From: an uncultured Eubacteriales bacterium
Lineage (GTDB): Bacteria; Bacillota; Clostridia; Christensenellales; Aristaeellaceae
Reading direction: 5' to 3'
Assembly: GCA_902765395.1 (NCBI GenBank)
Contig: CACWZP010000004.1
Location: 310,001 to 374,000 of the forward strand
Length of the DNA stretch: 64,000 nucleotides
In this document: positions 25,584 through 33,384 of the stretch, one piece after another
How positions within the stretch are numbered: position 1 is the stretch's first letter
How the letters are laid out: every line of letters starts with the position of its first letter
The notes under the pieces: generated by a model
Seen by the model: the letters and a program-made list of their open reading frames with translations, nothing else
Told to the model about the DNA's origin: nothing
Databases searched by the model: none
Translations under genes and position numbers: made by a program

Positions 25584-26273
25584 ATGTCTGAAAAGCCTTT
25601 TTCCATCGCCATCGACGGGCCCGCGGGCGCGGGCAAATCCACCATGGCCAAGGCCCTGGCCAAGGAGCTGGGGGCCATGTACCTGGACACCGGGGCTATG
25701 TACCGGGCCTTCGGGCTGTATATGCTGCGAAAGAACGCCGTGAACGACAAGGCCGCCGTGGCCAGGGACGTGGAGGACGTGGACATCGACGTGCGCTTCG
25801 TGGACGGCGCCCAGCGGCTGTACCTGTCCGGCGAGGACGTGACCTCGGCCATCCGCGAGCCGGAGGTCTCCATGGCGGCCAGCACGGTTTCCGCCGTGCC
25901 CGAGGTGCGTGAGCGCATGGTGGCGCTGCAGCGCAAGATCGCCGAGGGGCAGAACGTGGTCATGGACGGCCGCGACATCGGCACCAAGGTGCTGCCGGGC
26001 GCCACGCTGAAGATCTACCTGACCGCCTCCGCCGAGGAGCGCGCCCGCCGCCGCTGCGCGGAGCTTGCGGAGAAGGGTATGCCCGAGCCCTACGAACAGG
26101 TGCTGCAGGACATGATCCGCCGCGACTACCAGGACACCCACCGCGCCGCCTCTCCCCTGCAGCCCGCCGAGGACAGCGTGCACGTGGATTCCTCCAAGCT
26201 GACCATTGAAGAGACCGTGACCCTGATGAAGAAGCTGGCTGTGGAAGCCATTTCACGCGCCGCCGACCGCTGA
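25584..26273 (+). CDS. cmk: Cytidylate kinase
   Basis: Phosphorylates CMP/dCMP with ATP. 229 aa. P-loop IDGPAGAGKSTMAK near residue 10; LDTGAMYRAFGLY; the NMP-binding domain with VSAVPEVRERMVALQRKIA; MDGRDIGTKVLP; and the lid EERARRRCAEL. ATG at 25584; AAAGGA is about 12 bases upstream. First gene of the cmk-plsC-ispH/rpsA set conserved in Clostridia. Confidence 0.97.
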   Translation: MSEKPFSIAIDGPAGAGKSTMAKALAKELGAMYLDTGAMYRAFGLYMLRKNAVNDKAAVARDVEDVDIDVRFVDGAQRLYLSGEDVTSAIREPEVSMAASTVSAVPEVRERMVALQRKIAEGQNVVMDGRDIGTKVLPGATLKIYLTASAEERARRRCAELAEKGMPEPYEQVLQDMIRRDYQDTHRAASPLQPAEDSVHVDSSKLTIEETVTLMKKLAVEAISRAADR

Positions 26274-26291
26274 CCCTGACAAGGTGATACC

Positions 26292-26879
26292 ATGAACAAA
26301 CGACTCTATGGCCTCATGCGCGTCCTGCTGCGGCCGTTCTACGCGGTGTTTTTCCCGGTGCAGTTGGACGGCCTGGAAAACATCCCCCGCGAGGGCGGCT
26401 TCATACTCTGCGCCAACCACTGCAGCAACCACGACCCGTTCTTTCTCGCCGCCCACATAGAGGATCGCTATCTGCACTACATGGCGAAGTCGAGCCTGTT
26501 CCGGTGGAAGATCACGGCGAACTTCTTCAGCGCGCTGGGCGCCTTCCCGGTGGATCGGGGCAACAGCGACCTGGCCGCCATCCGCACCGCCATGAAGATC
26601 CTGAAGGAGGGCCACGGCCTGGCCATTTTCCCCCAGGGCACCCGGGTGAAGGACAACCACCCCGCCCCGATGCTGGAGGGCGTGTCCATGATCGCCATGC
26701 GCGCGAACGCGCCGGTGATCCCGGCCTACATCGGCGGCCCCTTCCGCCTGTTCCGGAAGACCCAGCTGTCCTTCGGCCCGCCCGTCAGCTTCGAGGGGCT
26801 GCCCCGGCGGGTGGACAGCGACACCCTGGACAAAGCCACCCGGCGCATTGAGGCCGCGGTGTGGGGATTGAAGCGCTGA
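26292..26879 (+). CDS. plsC: 1-acyl-sn-glycerol-3-phosphate acyltransferase
   Basis: Acylates lysophosphatidic acid to phosphatidic acid at the membrane. 195 aa. Acyltransferase motif NHCSNHDPF (HX4D), glycerol-phosphate motif FPVDRGNSD, and FPQGTRVKDN. An N-terminal hydrophobic stretch (residues 6-22) anchors it. ATG at 26292 with AAGGTGA, 18 bases after cmk. Confidence 0.95.
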   Translation: MNKRLYGLMRVLLRPFYAVFFPVQLDGLENIPREGGFILCANHCSNHDPFFLAAHIEDRYLHYMAKSSLFRWKITANFFSALGAFPVDRGNSDLAAIRTAMKILKEGHGLAIFPQGTRVKDNHPAPMLEGVSMIAMRANAPVIPAYIGGPFRLFRKTQLSFGPPVSFEGLPRRVDSDTLDKATRRIEAAVWGLKR

Positions 26880-27027
26880 TTTACCGCGCTGACGTGTTAA
26901 AATTGCATTAATTCCGAAATAGAGGCAGGAATTACAAGGATTCCGGGCGAAATAACACGGATAGCGTAAATAGTATATTTATGCGTATACCCTGTGTATA
27001 CACCGCATTTCGTTGCTCTGGAGGCGA
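26880..27027. other. AT-rich spacer before ispH-rpsA
   Basis: No gene. Contains inverted repeats TAATTCC..GGAATTA (about 26909-26933) and GTATAC-N5-GTATAC (26985-27001). Lower in GC than its neighbours; could carry a promoter for the S1 fusion, but no clear -35/-10 pair was seen. Confidence 0.4.
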
Positions 27028-29058
27028 TTGGAGATCGCGCGCGTCGTGTTGGCGCGGCATGCCGGGTTCTGCTTCGGCGTCCGCCGCGCGGTGGAGACCG
27101 CCCAGCGGTCGGCCCCGGCGGTCACGCTCGGGCCCATCATCCACAACCCGCAGGTGGTCCAGTCCCTCGCGGCGCTTGGCATCACCAGCGCCGACACCCC
27201 TACGGACATTCCCGAGGGCGCGCGGGTGGTCATCCGCTCCCACGGCGTGGGCCGGGCGGCCTACGAGGCGCTGGAGGATCGGAAGTGCGAGATCGTGGAC
27301 GCCACCTGCCCCTTCGTGCAGCGCATCCACGACATGGCCCGCACGGCCTCGAAATCCGGCACGCCGCTGATCGTCATCGGCGAGGCGGAGCACCCGGAGG
27401 TGCAGGGCATACTGGGCTGGACGCAGGCCCCGGCCTTCGCCGTGATGACGGAGGCGGACGTGGCCGCCCTTCCCCCGCTGGACAGCGCCCTGGTCGTGGC
27501 CCAGACCACCATGGTCAAGGAGACCTTCGACCGGCTGTGCGCGCTGCTCTCACAGCGCGTCCCCAACCTGGACGTGCACGCCACCATCTGCACCGCCACC
27601 CGGGACCGCCAGCAGGAGGTTGCCGACATCGCCCGCCAGGCGGACGTGATGCTGGTGGTGGGCGGACGGGAGAGTTCAAACAGTCGCAAGCTGTACAGGC
27701 TCGCTTCTGATATATGCCGCAGGACTTATTTCATCGAGACTGCGGCGGAATTGGACGGCATCGCCATCGGCCCGTCCGATACGATTGGGATTACAGCCGG
27801 TGCATCCACGCCGGATTGTATCATTAAGGAGGTTGTTGCAAGAATGAACGACATCGAGAAGAAAGTCACCCCCGAAGAGAACCAGGAACTTGAAGTCATG
27901 TCAGAAGAAGCCATTGACAAGACCATAGTTCAAATTCGCCCCGGCCAGATCATCACTGGCAAGGTCGAAATGATCACCGACGATGAGGTTTGCGTCAACA
28001 TCGGCTATAAGTCTGACGGTATCGTTAAGAAATCCGAGCTTTCTTCCACCGATGTCAAGGAAGGCGATGAGATCGAAGTCGAGGTCGTCAAGGTGAATGA
28101 CGGCGAAGGCAACGTTCTGCTTTCCCAGAAGAACATCATCAACCGCAAGGCCTGGGAAGAGATCTGCGCCAAGGAAGAGGCTGGCGAGTTCGTCGAAGGC
28201 ATCGGCAAGGAAGCCGTCAAGGGCGGCCTTCTGGCTGACGTGGCCGGCGTTCGCACCTTCATCCCCGCGTCCCAGCTCTCCCTGCGCTATGTCGAGAAGA
28301 TCGACGAGTTCGTGGGCCAGCCCATGACCCTGAAGATCATCGAGATCGACAAGGCCAAGAAGCGCATCGTCGCCAGCCGCAAGGCCGTGCTGATGGCTGA
28401 AGAGGCCGAGAAGAAGAAGAAGATCTGGGAGAACCTGGAAGTCGGCTCCGTCGTGAAGGGCGTCGTTCGCCGCCTGGCGGATTTCGGTGCCTTCGTGGAC
28501 ATCGGCGGCGTGGACGGCCTGGTGCACGTCACCGACCTCAGCTGGGGCCGCGTTAAGCATCCCTCCGACGTGGTTTCCGTGGGCCAGGAGATCGACGTGA
28601 AGATCCTGAACATCGATCCCGAGCGCGAGCGCATCTCCCTGTCCTACAAGCAGACCCAGCCCCGCCCCTGGACCGTCGCCGGTGAGAAGTATCCCGTCGG
28701 CTCCGTGGTGGAAGGCAAGGTCGTCCGCATCACCACCTTCGGCGCGTTCGTGGAGCTGGAGCCCGGCCTGGACGGCCTGGTGCACATCAGCCAGTGCGCC
28801 CTGACCCGCATCGCGAAGGTCGAGGACGCCGTGAACGTGGGCGACATCGTGCGCGTGAAGGTGCTGGACGTCAACACCGAAGCCAAGCGCATCTCCCTGT
28901 CCATCCGCGAGGTGCTGGAGGACGAGGCGCTGGCCAGCGACGAGGGCGAGTATGACATCGACGAGATCCCCGCCGAGGAGGAGTACGTCGAGGAAGCGCC
29001 CGTGGAGAAGGCCCCCGTTGAGGAGGCTCCCGCTGAGGAAGCGCCCGTCGAGGAATAA
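27028..29058 (+). CDS. ispH-rpsA: IspH (HMBPP reductase) fused to ribosomal protein S1
   Basis: Bifunctional protein, 676 aa, a fusion known from Clostridia. Residues 1-272: IspH, the [4Fe-4S] enzyme of the last MEP isoprenoid step, with ligand cysteines C15 (AGFCFGV), C94 (DATCPFV) and C188 (TICTATRDRQ). From residue 273: S1 with four OB-fold S1 motifs (about 295-365, 380-450, 465-535, 550-620; e.g. LADFGAFVDIGGVDGLVHV) and an acidic repeat tail of EEAPVE-type units. Start is a TTG at 27028 close behind CTGGAGG; TTG at 27013 and GTG at 27046 are alternatives. An AAGGAGG at 27826-27832 precedes ATG 27844 (MNDIEKK), a possible separate start for S1. Codons from about 27680 on are less GC-biased than in the IspH part. 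Confidence 0.95.
   Translation: MEIARVVLARHAGFCFGVRRAVETAQRSAPAVTLGPIIHNPQVVQSLAALGITSADTPTDIPEGARVVIRSHGVGRAAYEALEDRKCEIVDATCPFVQRIHDMARTASKSGTPLIVIGEAEHPEVQGILGWTQAPAFAVMTEADVAALPPLDSALVVAQTTMVKETFDRLCALLSQRVPNLDVHATICTATRDRQQEVADIARQADVMLVVGGRESSNSRKLYRLASDICRRTYFIETAAELDGIAIGPSDTIGITAGASTPDCIIKEVVARMNDIEKKVTPEENQELEVMSEEAIDKTIVQIRPGQIITGKVEMITDDEVCVNIGYKSDGIVKKSELSSTDVKEGDEIEVEVVKVNDGEGNVLLSQKNIINRKAWEEICAKEEAGEFVEGIGKEAVKGGLLADVAGVRTFIPASQLSLRYVEKIDEFVGQPMTLKIIEIDKAKKRIVASRKAVLMAEEAEKKKKIWENLEVGSVVKGVVRRLADFGAFVDIGGVDGLVHVTDLSWGRVKHPSDVVSVGQEIDVKILNIDPERERISLSYKQTQPRPWTVAGEKYPVGSVVEGKVVRITTFGAFVELEPGLDGLVHISQCALTRIAKVEDAVNVGDIVRVKVLDVNTEAKRISLSIREVLEDEALASDEGEYDIDEIPAEEEYVEEAPVEKAPVEEAPAEEAPVEE
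27826..27846 (+). promoter_or_regulatory. Internal ribosome binding site at the IspH/S1 junction
   Basis: Perfect AAGGAGG (27826-27832), 11 bases, in-frame ATG at 27844, exactly where the S1 part begins. The SD is also read as Lys-Glu-Val codons of the IspH tail. Confidence 0.5.
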
Positions 29059-29069
29059 TCCCATGACCC

Positions 29070-29099
29070 AAAGAGCGGCACGGCTGTGCCGCTCTTTTC
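29070..29099 (+). terminator. Terminator after ispH-rpsA
   Basis: AAAGAGCGGCAC / GTGCCGCTCTTTT stem with a small GGCT loop, 11 bases after the stop. Confidence 0.9.
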
Positions 29100-29185
29100 T
29101 TAACCGTCAACACCGTGTCTTGCGGGTGTCTCCGCTGCGGCGCCCGCCCCAATCCCTCATTCCGGATTCAAAGAAGGAGGCTCCC

Positions 29186-30112
29186 ATGTCCAGGATCGAA
29201 ACCTTTGTCATCAATTCCAACGCCGACGGCCTGGGCCTGTCGGTGTGCGTGGTCTCCCCCGACGGCGGCCAGCCGAAGGGGCTCGTGCAGTTCGCCCACG
29301 GCATGGCCGAGCACAAGGAGCGCTATCTCCCCTTCATGCAGTTCCTGGCCGACAACGGCTACGCCTGCCTGATCAACGACCACCGCGGCCACGGCGCCAG
29401 CGTGAAGGCCCCCGGCGACCTGGGCTACTTCTACGCCGGCGGCGCCCAGGCGCTGGTGGACGACCTGCACCAGCTGACGCTCTGGTTCCGCCAGCGGTAT
29501 CCGGGACTGAAGCTGATCCTGTTCGGCCACAGCATGGGCTCGCTGGCGGTGCGGGTGTACCGGCAGAAGTACGACGGCGACATCGACGGCCTGGTGGTCT
29601 GCGGCAGCCCCGGGGTGAACCCCGCCACCGGCGCGGGCCTGCTGCTGAACAGGGTGATGACGCTGTTCAAGGGCGAGCGGTACATCAGCCAGCTGTTCGT
29701 GAACATGACCACCGGCAGCTTCAACAAGGGCAACCCCAAGTCCGGCAGCGCCAACGCCTGGCTGTCCACCAACCAGGACAATGTGCAGAAGTACGACGCC
29801 GACCCGCTGTGCGGCTTCCCCTTCACGCTGAACGGCTACAAGGCGCTGCTCACGCTGATGCGCGACGCCTACAGAGCCGTGCCCGCGGGCCATCCGGACC
29901 TGCCGGTGCACTTCATCTCCGGCGAAAACGACCCCTGCGCCCCCGACAGGAAGGGCTTCGACAGCGCCGTGGCGTGCGTGAAGCGCGACGGCTACCGGAA
30001 CGTCACCGCGAAGATGTACCCGAATATGCGCCACGAGATCCTGAACCACGCCGAACACCAGCTGGTCTACGACGACCTGCTGGGGCTGTTTGACGGGTGG
30101 ATCGCCCAATAG
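29186..30112 (+). CDS. Alpha/beta hydrolase (monoacylglycerol lipase/lysophospholipase type)
   Basis: 308 aa serine hydrolase. Oxyanion segment VQFAHGMAEHKERY, conserved NDHRGHGAS, nucleophile elbow LFGHSMGSLAV (Ser near residue 122), acid in ISGENDPCAP and the final His in MRHEILNHAE. The Hydrolase_4 layout suggests monoacylglycerol or lysophospholipid esters. ATG at 29186 with AAGGAGG; longer in-frame reading back to 28952 overlaps rpsA and the terminator and is rejected. Confidence 0.9.
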   Translation: MSRIETFVINSNADGLGLSVCVVSPDGGQPKGLVQFAHGMAEHKERYLPFMQFLADNGYACLINDHRGHGASVKAPGDLGYFYAGGAQALVDDLHQLTLWFRQRYPGLKLILFGHSMGSLAVRVYRQKYDGDIDGLVVCGSPGVNPATGAGLLLNRVMTLFKGERYISQLFVNMTTGSFNKGNPKSGSANAWLSTNQDNVQKYDADPLCGFPFTLNGYKALLTLMRDAYRAVPAGHPDLPVHFISGENDPCAPDRKGFDSAVACVKRDGYRNVTAKMYPNMRHEILNHAEHQLVYDDLLGLFDGWIAQ

Positions 30113-30131
30113 ACGAAAGGAGTTTCGGGGC

Positions 30132-30656
30132 ATGCCCATGGACTACAGGACAGAACAGCTGATCCTCCGCGCCGTGTCCGAAGACGACCTGGCCGAGGTC
30201 GCCCGGACATGGCCCTCCGATCATCGCCCGGTTTCCGAAGCGGAGGCGCAGGCGGCCATCGCCTATATGCAAAGCAATGCCGCGAAAAACGCCAGGGGAT
30301 GCCTTTGCCATCTCTGCCTGGCGGTCTGCGGGGCGGATGATCCCGGCGTCATCATGGGCTGGTGCGGCCTGGACGGCAGCAGGAGCCCCACGGAGCCCGA
30401 GATCTTCATCCTGTTGGACGAAGCATACCGGAACAAGGGCTACGGGACGCAGTGCGTGAAGGCGCTGCTGAGGATCGCGACGGAGGATTTCTCCCTTCCC
30501 AGCGTTCACGGGGGCTGCGACAAGCAGAATATCGCCTCCCGGCGGGCCATGGAGAAGGGCGGCATGGTGCAGTATGGGACGGAAGAAAACGGCGATCCGC
30601 TGTTCAGGTTCCGCGCCAATAACGATTCACGTCAGGAGGACAATACCTTTGAATGA
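30132..30656 (+). CDS. GNAT acetyltransferase (RimJ/RimL-like)
   Basis: 174 aa. N-terminal TEQLILRAVSEDDLAEV is typical of RimJ/RimL acetyltransferases; acetyl-CoA motif EAYRNKGYGTQCVKALL near residue 103; NIASRRAMEKGGM near 140. ATG at 30132 has AAAGGAG upstream; ATG at 30138 is possible. Its final codons overlap the TTG start of the deaminase remnant. Confidence 0.88.
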   Translation: MPMDYRTEQLILRAVSEDDLAEVARTWPSDHRPVSEAEAQAAIAYMQSNAAKNARGCLCHLCLAVCGADDPGVIMGWCGLDGSRSPTEPEIFILLDEAYRNKGYGTQCVKALLRIATEDFSLPSVHGGCDKQNIASRRAMEKGGMVQYGTEENGDPLFRFRANNDSRQEDNTFE

Positions 30657-30927
30657 CGAGTATGTGAAGGTTATGAAGCGATGCTACGAGCTGGCCATCA
30701 GTGCCGGAAAAAAGGGCCATGACACCTTTGGCGCGGTGCTTGTGCATGATGGGCAAATCCTGGAGGAAGCGGAGAACACAGCGGATTATGCCCGCAGTAT
30801 CTTCGGGCACGCGGAATTCAATCTGGTGCACAAATGCGCCAACAGGTATTCTGATGAAATCCTGGAGCACGCTGTCGTATATACCAGCTGCGCTCCCTGC
30901 GAACGGTGCTTGGCGGCCATGAGATAA
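30649..30927 (+). pseudogene. Nucleoside/tRNA deaminase family gene truncated by a palindromic element
   Basis: 92 codons of a cytidine-deaminase-fold enzyme (guanine/cytosine or nucleoside deaminase group): the zinc site FGHAEFN (His54, Glu56) and SCAPCERC (Cys84, Cys87) are intact, but the protein stops at CLAAMR five residues after the zinc cysteines, where relatives continue for about 50-60 more residues. The stop codon TAA belongs to the left arm of the inverted repeat at 30919-30978. Start is TTG at 30649 with AGGAGGA upstream, overlapping the GNAT stop. The active-site half survives, but folding is doubtful; called a pseudogene. Confidence 0.8.
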
Positions 30928-30978
30928 GGGGACGGTTCCTTATCTCATTTGAGATGGGGAACCGTCCCCTTATCTCAT
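30919..30978. repeat. 60-bp palindromic element with perfect 21-bp arms
   Basis: Arms at 30919-30939 and 30958-30978 are exact reverse complements and contain GGGGACGGTTCC / GGAACCGTCCCC; the 18-base loop holds a smaller hairpin ATCTCATTTGAGAT. It ends the deaminase reading frame. The arm sequence is of the GGGGACGGTTC type that occurs as a dispersed repeat in clostridial genomes (recalled, not checked). Confidence 0.85.
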
Positions 30979-30998
30979 GAACATTTCGTTAATTCGTA

Positions 30999-31050
30999 TT
31001 TCGGTACCTTGACATTTCAGGCTGCACCTGATATTATTTAGGTACCGAAA
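30999..31050 (+). promoter_or_regulatory. MarR promoter framed by a 10-bp inverted repeat
   Basis: TTGACA at 31009-31014, 17 bases, TATTAT at 31032-31037. Half-sites TTTCGGTACC (30999-31008) and GGTACCGAAA (31041-31050) abut the -35 and lie just past the -10, with 42 bases between corresponding points. Strong candidate for autoregulation by the MarR protein. Confidence 0.8.
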
Positions 31051-31063
31051 CACGAAAGGACGG

Positions 31064-31870
31064 ATGAAAATGTACAGCTTCAACGGTTTTGAAGATCGCA
31101 TGAACGATCATAGAGCATTTGACGGACGGGAGGGCTTCGGCCACGGCATGCGCGGCATGGGCCGCCGCCACCACGAGCCCTTCGACCACGGCATGGCCCC
31201 CGACCACGGCATGGCCCCCGACCATGGGATGGCCCCCGACCATGGGATGGCCCCCGGCCTGAACGACTCGGAGCGAGGCTTCCACTGCGGTCCCCGAGGC
31301 ATGGGCGGGCGCGGCATGGGGCCCGGCTTTCCCCGCGGCATGGGCCCGGGCGGCCCGGGCATGCCCCCGCACGGCATGGGTCCCCGCCGCCCCGACCGCG
31401 AATTCCTGCAGCGCCGGGTGGACGAGGCCGATCTGGCGGAGTTGATCGACATGGCGGGCCGCATGCTGCGCCGCCGTCCCCAGGGCGGTCCGGCCCAGGG
31501 CCAGGCGCTGATCCTGGCGATCCTGTCGGGCCGCGACGCCATCAGCCAGCGCGACCTGCAGCAGATGCTGGGTATCCAGCCCGGCTCCCTCAGTGAGCTG
31601 GTGAGCAAGCTGGAGGCCAAGGGCCTCGTCACCCGGGAAAAGGCGGAGGATCGCCGGGGCAACCTGCTGCGCGTCACCGATGCCGGGCGTGAAGCCGGCG
31701 CCGCCCAGCCCGAAGCCGACGGCACCGACCCCTTCTCCCCCCTCACCGCCGAGCAGCAAAACCAGCTGGCTTCCCTGCTCCGCGCGCTGCTGAACCACTG
31801 GGTCGGCGAGCTGGAGGACGCGCCCTGCGGCCCCCGCGGCCCCCGTGGACAGAGACCAGTGGAGGTGTGA
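31064..31870 (+). CDS. MarR-family regulator with His/Met/Gly-rich N-terminal repeats
   Basis: 268 aa, long for MarR (about 140-160). Residues 1-115 are rich in His, Met, Gly and Pro, with four tandem DHGMAP units (residues 41-64) followed by GMGxxGM/PRGMGP-like repeats. From about 118 a MarR winged helix follows: LILAILSGRDAISQRDLQQM, IQPGSLSELVSKLEAKGLV (recognition helix) and REKAEDRRGNLLRVTDAGRE (wing). The head could bind Cu, Ni or Zn (inference from His/Met content). ATG at 31064 follows GAAAGGA. Single gene ending in a terminator; no target transporter adjoins. Confidence 0.88.
   Translation: MKMYSFNGFEDRMNDHRAFDGREGFGHGMRGMGRRHHEPFDHGMAPDHGMAPDHGMAPDHGMAPGLNDSERGFHCGPRGMGGRGMGPGFPRGMGPGGPGMPPHGMGPRRPDREFLQRRVDEADLAELIDMAGRMLRRRPQGGPAQGQALILAILSGRDAISQRDLQQMLGIQPGSLSELVSKLEAKGLVTREKAEDRRGNLLRVTDAGREAGAAQPEADGTDPFSPLTAEQQNQLASLLRALLNHWVGELEDAPCGPRGPRGQRPVEV
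31180..31257 (+). repeat. Tandem 18-bp coding repeat (four DHGMAP units)
   Basis: Four near-identical 18-base units GACCACGGCATGGCCCCC, the last two with CATGGG in place of CACGGC, within the MarR gene. Copy number may vary by slippage. Confidence 0.85.
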
Positions 31871-31880
31871 CAAAAAGTTC

Positions 31881-31910
31881 AAGACAGGCTGCCAACCGGC
31901 AGCCTGTCTT
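31881..31910. terminator. Bidirectional terminator between MarR and TatD genes
   Basis: Perfect 13-bp stem AAGACAGGCTGCC / GGCAGCCTGTCTT with AACC loop between two convergent genes. Confidence 0.9.
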
Positions 31911-31912
31911 TC

Positions 31913-32737
31913 TCATATTCCCAATATCCTGTTTGAATTCTCCCACAGCTGCTCCGCCAGCTGGTCCGGCCCGACGCCCCTCAATTGGGCCACCTTGGCA
32001 AAGGTGTGGGCGATGAACGCCGGTTCGTTGCGCTGGCCGCGAAGGGGCACGGGGGCCATGTAGGGGCAGTCGGTCTCGATCAGCAGCCGGTCGGCGGGCA
32101 GGTTTTGCGCCACCTCGGTCAGCTTCGGCGCGTTCTTGAACGTCACCGCCCCGGACAGGCTGATATACAGCCCCAGGTCCAGGTAGATCTTCGCGCTCTC
32201 CCAGCTGCCGGTATAGCAGTGCATGATGCCCGCGGGCATCCGCCCCGCCTTTGCCCTCGCGCGCAGCATGTCCAGGCAGTCGCCGTGGGCTTCGCGGATG
32301 TGCAGCTGCACGGGGATTTTTCGCTCAAACGCCATGTCCAGCTGGATGTCGAACACGTCCCGCTGCGCCTCCCGGGGCGACAGGTCGTAGTGGTAATCCA
32401 GGCCGATCTCCCCCAGCAGGCGGCACTTGGGCTTCTCCAGATACCGCGACACGACGGCCTCGGCCGCCCCGTCCCAGAGCCGGGCGTTGTGGGGATGCAC
32501 GCCGATGGCGCCGTACAGGAAATCGCGGCTTTCGACGATCTCAAACACCTTTTCCTCGTTGCCGACCCGGATCAGCCGGCCGCCCTCGTCCGGATCGCCG
32601 TCGTAGATCTCCTCCCGGGGGTCGGCCACCACCAGCGCCCGGGCCACGCCCGCGTCCAGGAACCGCTGGATGACCGCCTCCCGGTCCTCGTCAAAGCGCG
32701 GGTCGGCAATGTGGCAGTGGGTGTCAAACAAGCGCAT
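31913..32737 (-). CDS. TatD-family metal-dependent hydrolase
   Basis: TIM-barrel DNase/hydrolase of the TatD family, 274 aa. Metal ligands: FDTHCHIADPRF (HxH), LLGEIGLDYHYD (Glu), QLHIREAHGD (His), MHCYTGSW (His) and IETDCPYMAP (Asp). Members act as 3'-5' DNases in repair; the exact substrate is open. ATG at 32737 has a GGAGGATTC upstream. Probably downstream of metG and the small secreted gene on the same strand. A metG-tatD order is common in Firmicutes. Confidence 0.94.
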   Translation of the reverse strand: MRLFDTHCHIADPRFDEDREAVIQRFLDAGVARALVVADPREEIYDGDPDEGGRLIRVGNEEKVFEIVESRDFLYGAIGVHPHNARLWDGAAEAVVSRYLEKPKCRLLGEIGLDYHYDLSPREAQRDVFDIQLDMAFERKIPVQLHIREAHGDCLDMLRARAKAGRMPAGIMHCYTGSWESAKIYLDLGLYISLSGAVTFKNAPKLTEVAQNLPADRLLIETDCPYMAPVPLRGQRNEPAFIAHTFAKVAQLRGVGPDQLAEQLWENSNRILGI

Positions 32738-32757
32738 GATGAATCCTCCAAATCTAT

Positions 32758-32784
32758 GATGCCTTCCCCAAAAGGGGAAGGCAT
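32758..32784. repeat. GGGGAAGG hairpin
   Basis: TGCCTTCCCC-AAAA-GGGGAAGGCA at about 32759-32783 between tatD and the secreted gene; a REP-like module. The T-run is short on the minus strand, so termination there is uncertain. Confidence 0.55.
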
Positions 32785-32824
32785 TTTGAGCGTGTCTTTG
32801 TCCGGTCTCGTCGCCAAATCCGCG

Positions 32825-33364
32825 TCACTCGACGACATCGTAATTGAGGCCGTAGTCGCCATACTCGGTCAGGCTCAGCTCCCGGGCGCCCTTGCTGAGT
32901 ATGTCGTCGCAAAGGCTGTCGGCATCGAAATAGGCGCCATCGGTGTAGGCCACCAGTATGCCGTTGTCCACGAGCTGCTTCCAGTTGTCCTCCAGCTTGT
33001 AGAAGCGTATGGCTACGGAGCAGCCGTCGGCCCGCTGGGCCGGGACGGTGTCCGCGCAGGTCATCGAGTTGAAGCCGGGATAGATGGATTCATAGTCCAG
33101 CGTCGCAAGCGTGTTGTAATCCATATCGGAGCTGGAATAGAAGATCATCTCATCATTGAGCTGCACCAGCGCATGGTTGCTGTCGCGATAAAACACGGTC
33201 AAAAACTCCATGTAGGTCTCCGTCTCTCCGGTCACGAACACGCGGTGCTTCACCAGCATGTCGGACAGGCTGGGCACCGTGAAATTGATGTCGGCAAAGG
33301 CACAGGTCAGCATGGTGCAAACGAGCAGCGCGGCGCACAGCACCAGGGCGATCTTCCTCTTCAT
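32825..33364 (-). CDS. Small secreted protein of unknown function
   Basis: 179 aa with signal peptide MKRKIALVLCAALLVCTMLTCAFA. The mature part is acidic and unrecognised: HRVFVTGETETYMEFLTVFY, EMIFYSSSDMDYNTLATLDY and a CADTVPAQRADGCSVAIRFY segment with two cysteines. ATG at 33364 has GAGGAGGA eight bases upstream. A long in-frame reading into metG is a shadow and is rejected. Lies 20 bases after metG, so probably co-transcribed. Confidence 0.75.
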   Translation of the reverse strand: MKRKIALVLCAALLVCTMLTCAFADINFTVPSLSDMLVKHRVFVTGETETYMEFLTVFYRDSNHALVQLNDEMIFYSSSDMDYNTLATLDYESIYPGFNSMTCADTVPAQRADGCSVAIRFYKLEDNWKQLVDNGILVAYTDGAYFDADSLCDDILSKGARELSLTEYGDYGLNYDVVE

Positions 33365-33384
33365 GGTATTATTCCTCCTCGTCG

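Noticed and set aside
31180..31257. Tandem repeat considered as a CRISPR or VNTR outside genes
   Set aside because: The 18-bp units have no spacers and keep the MarR reading frame.
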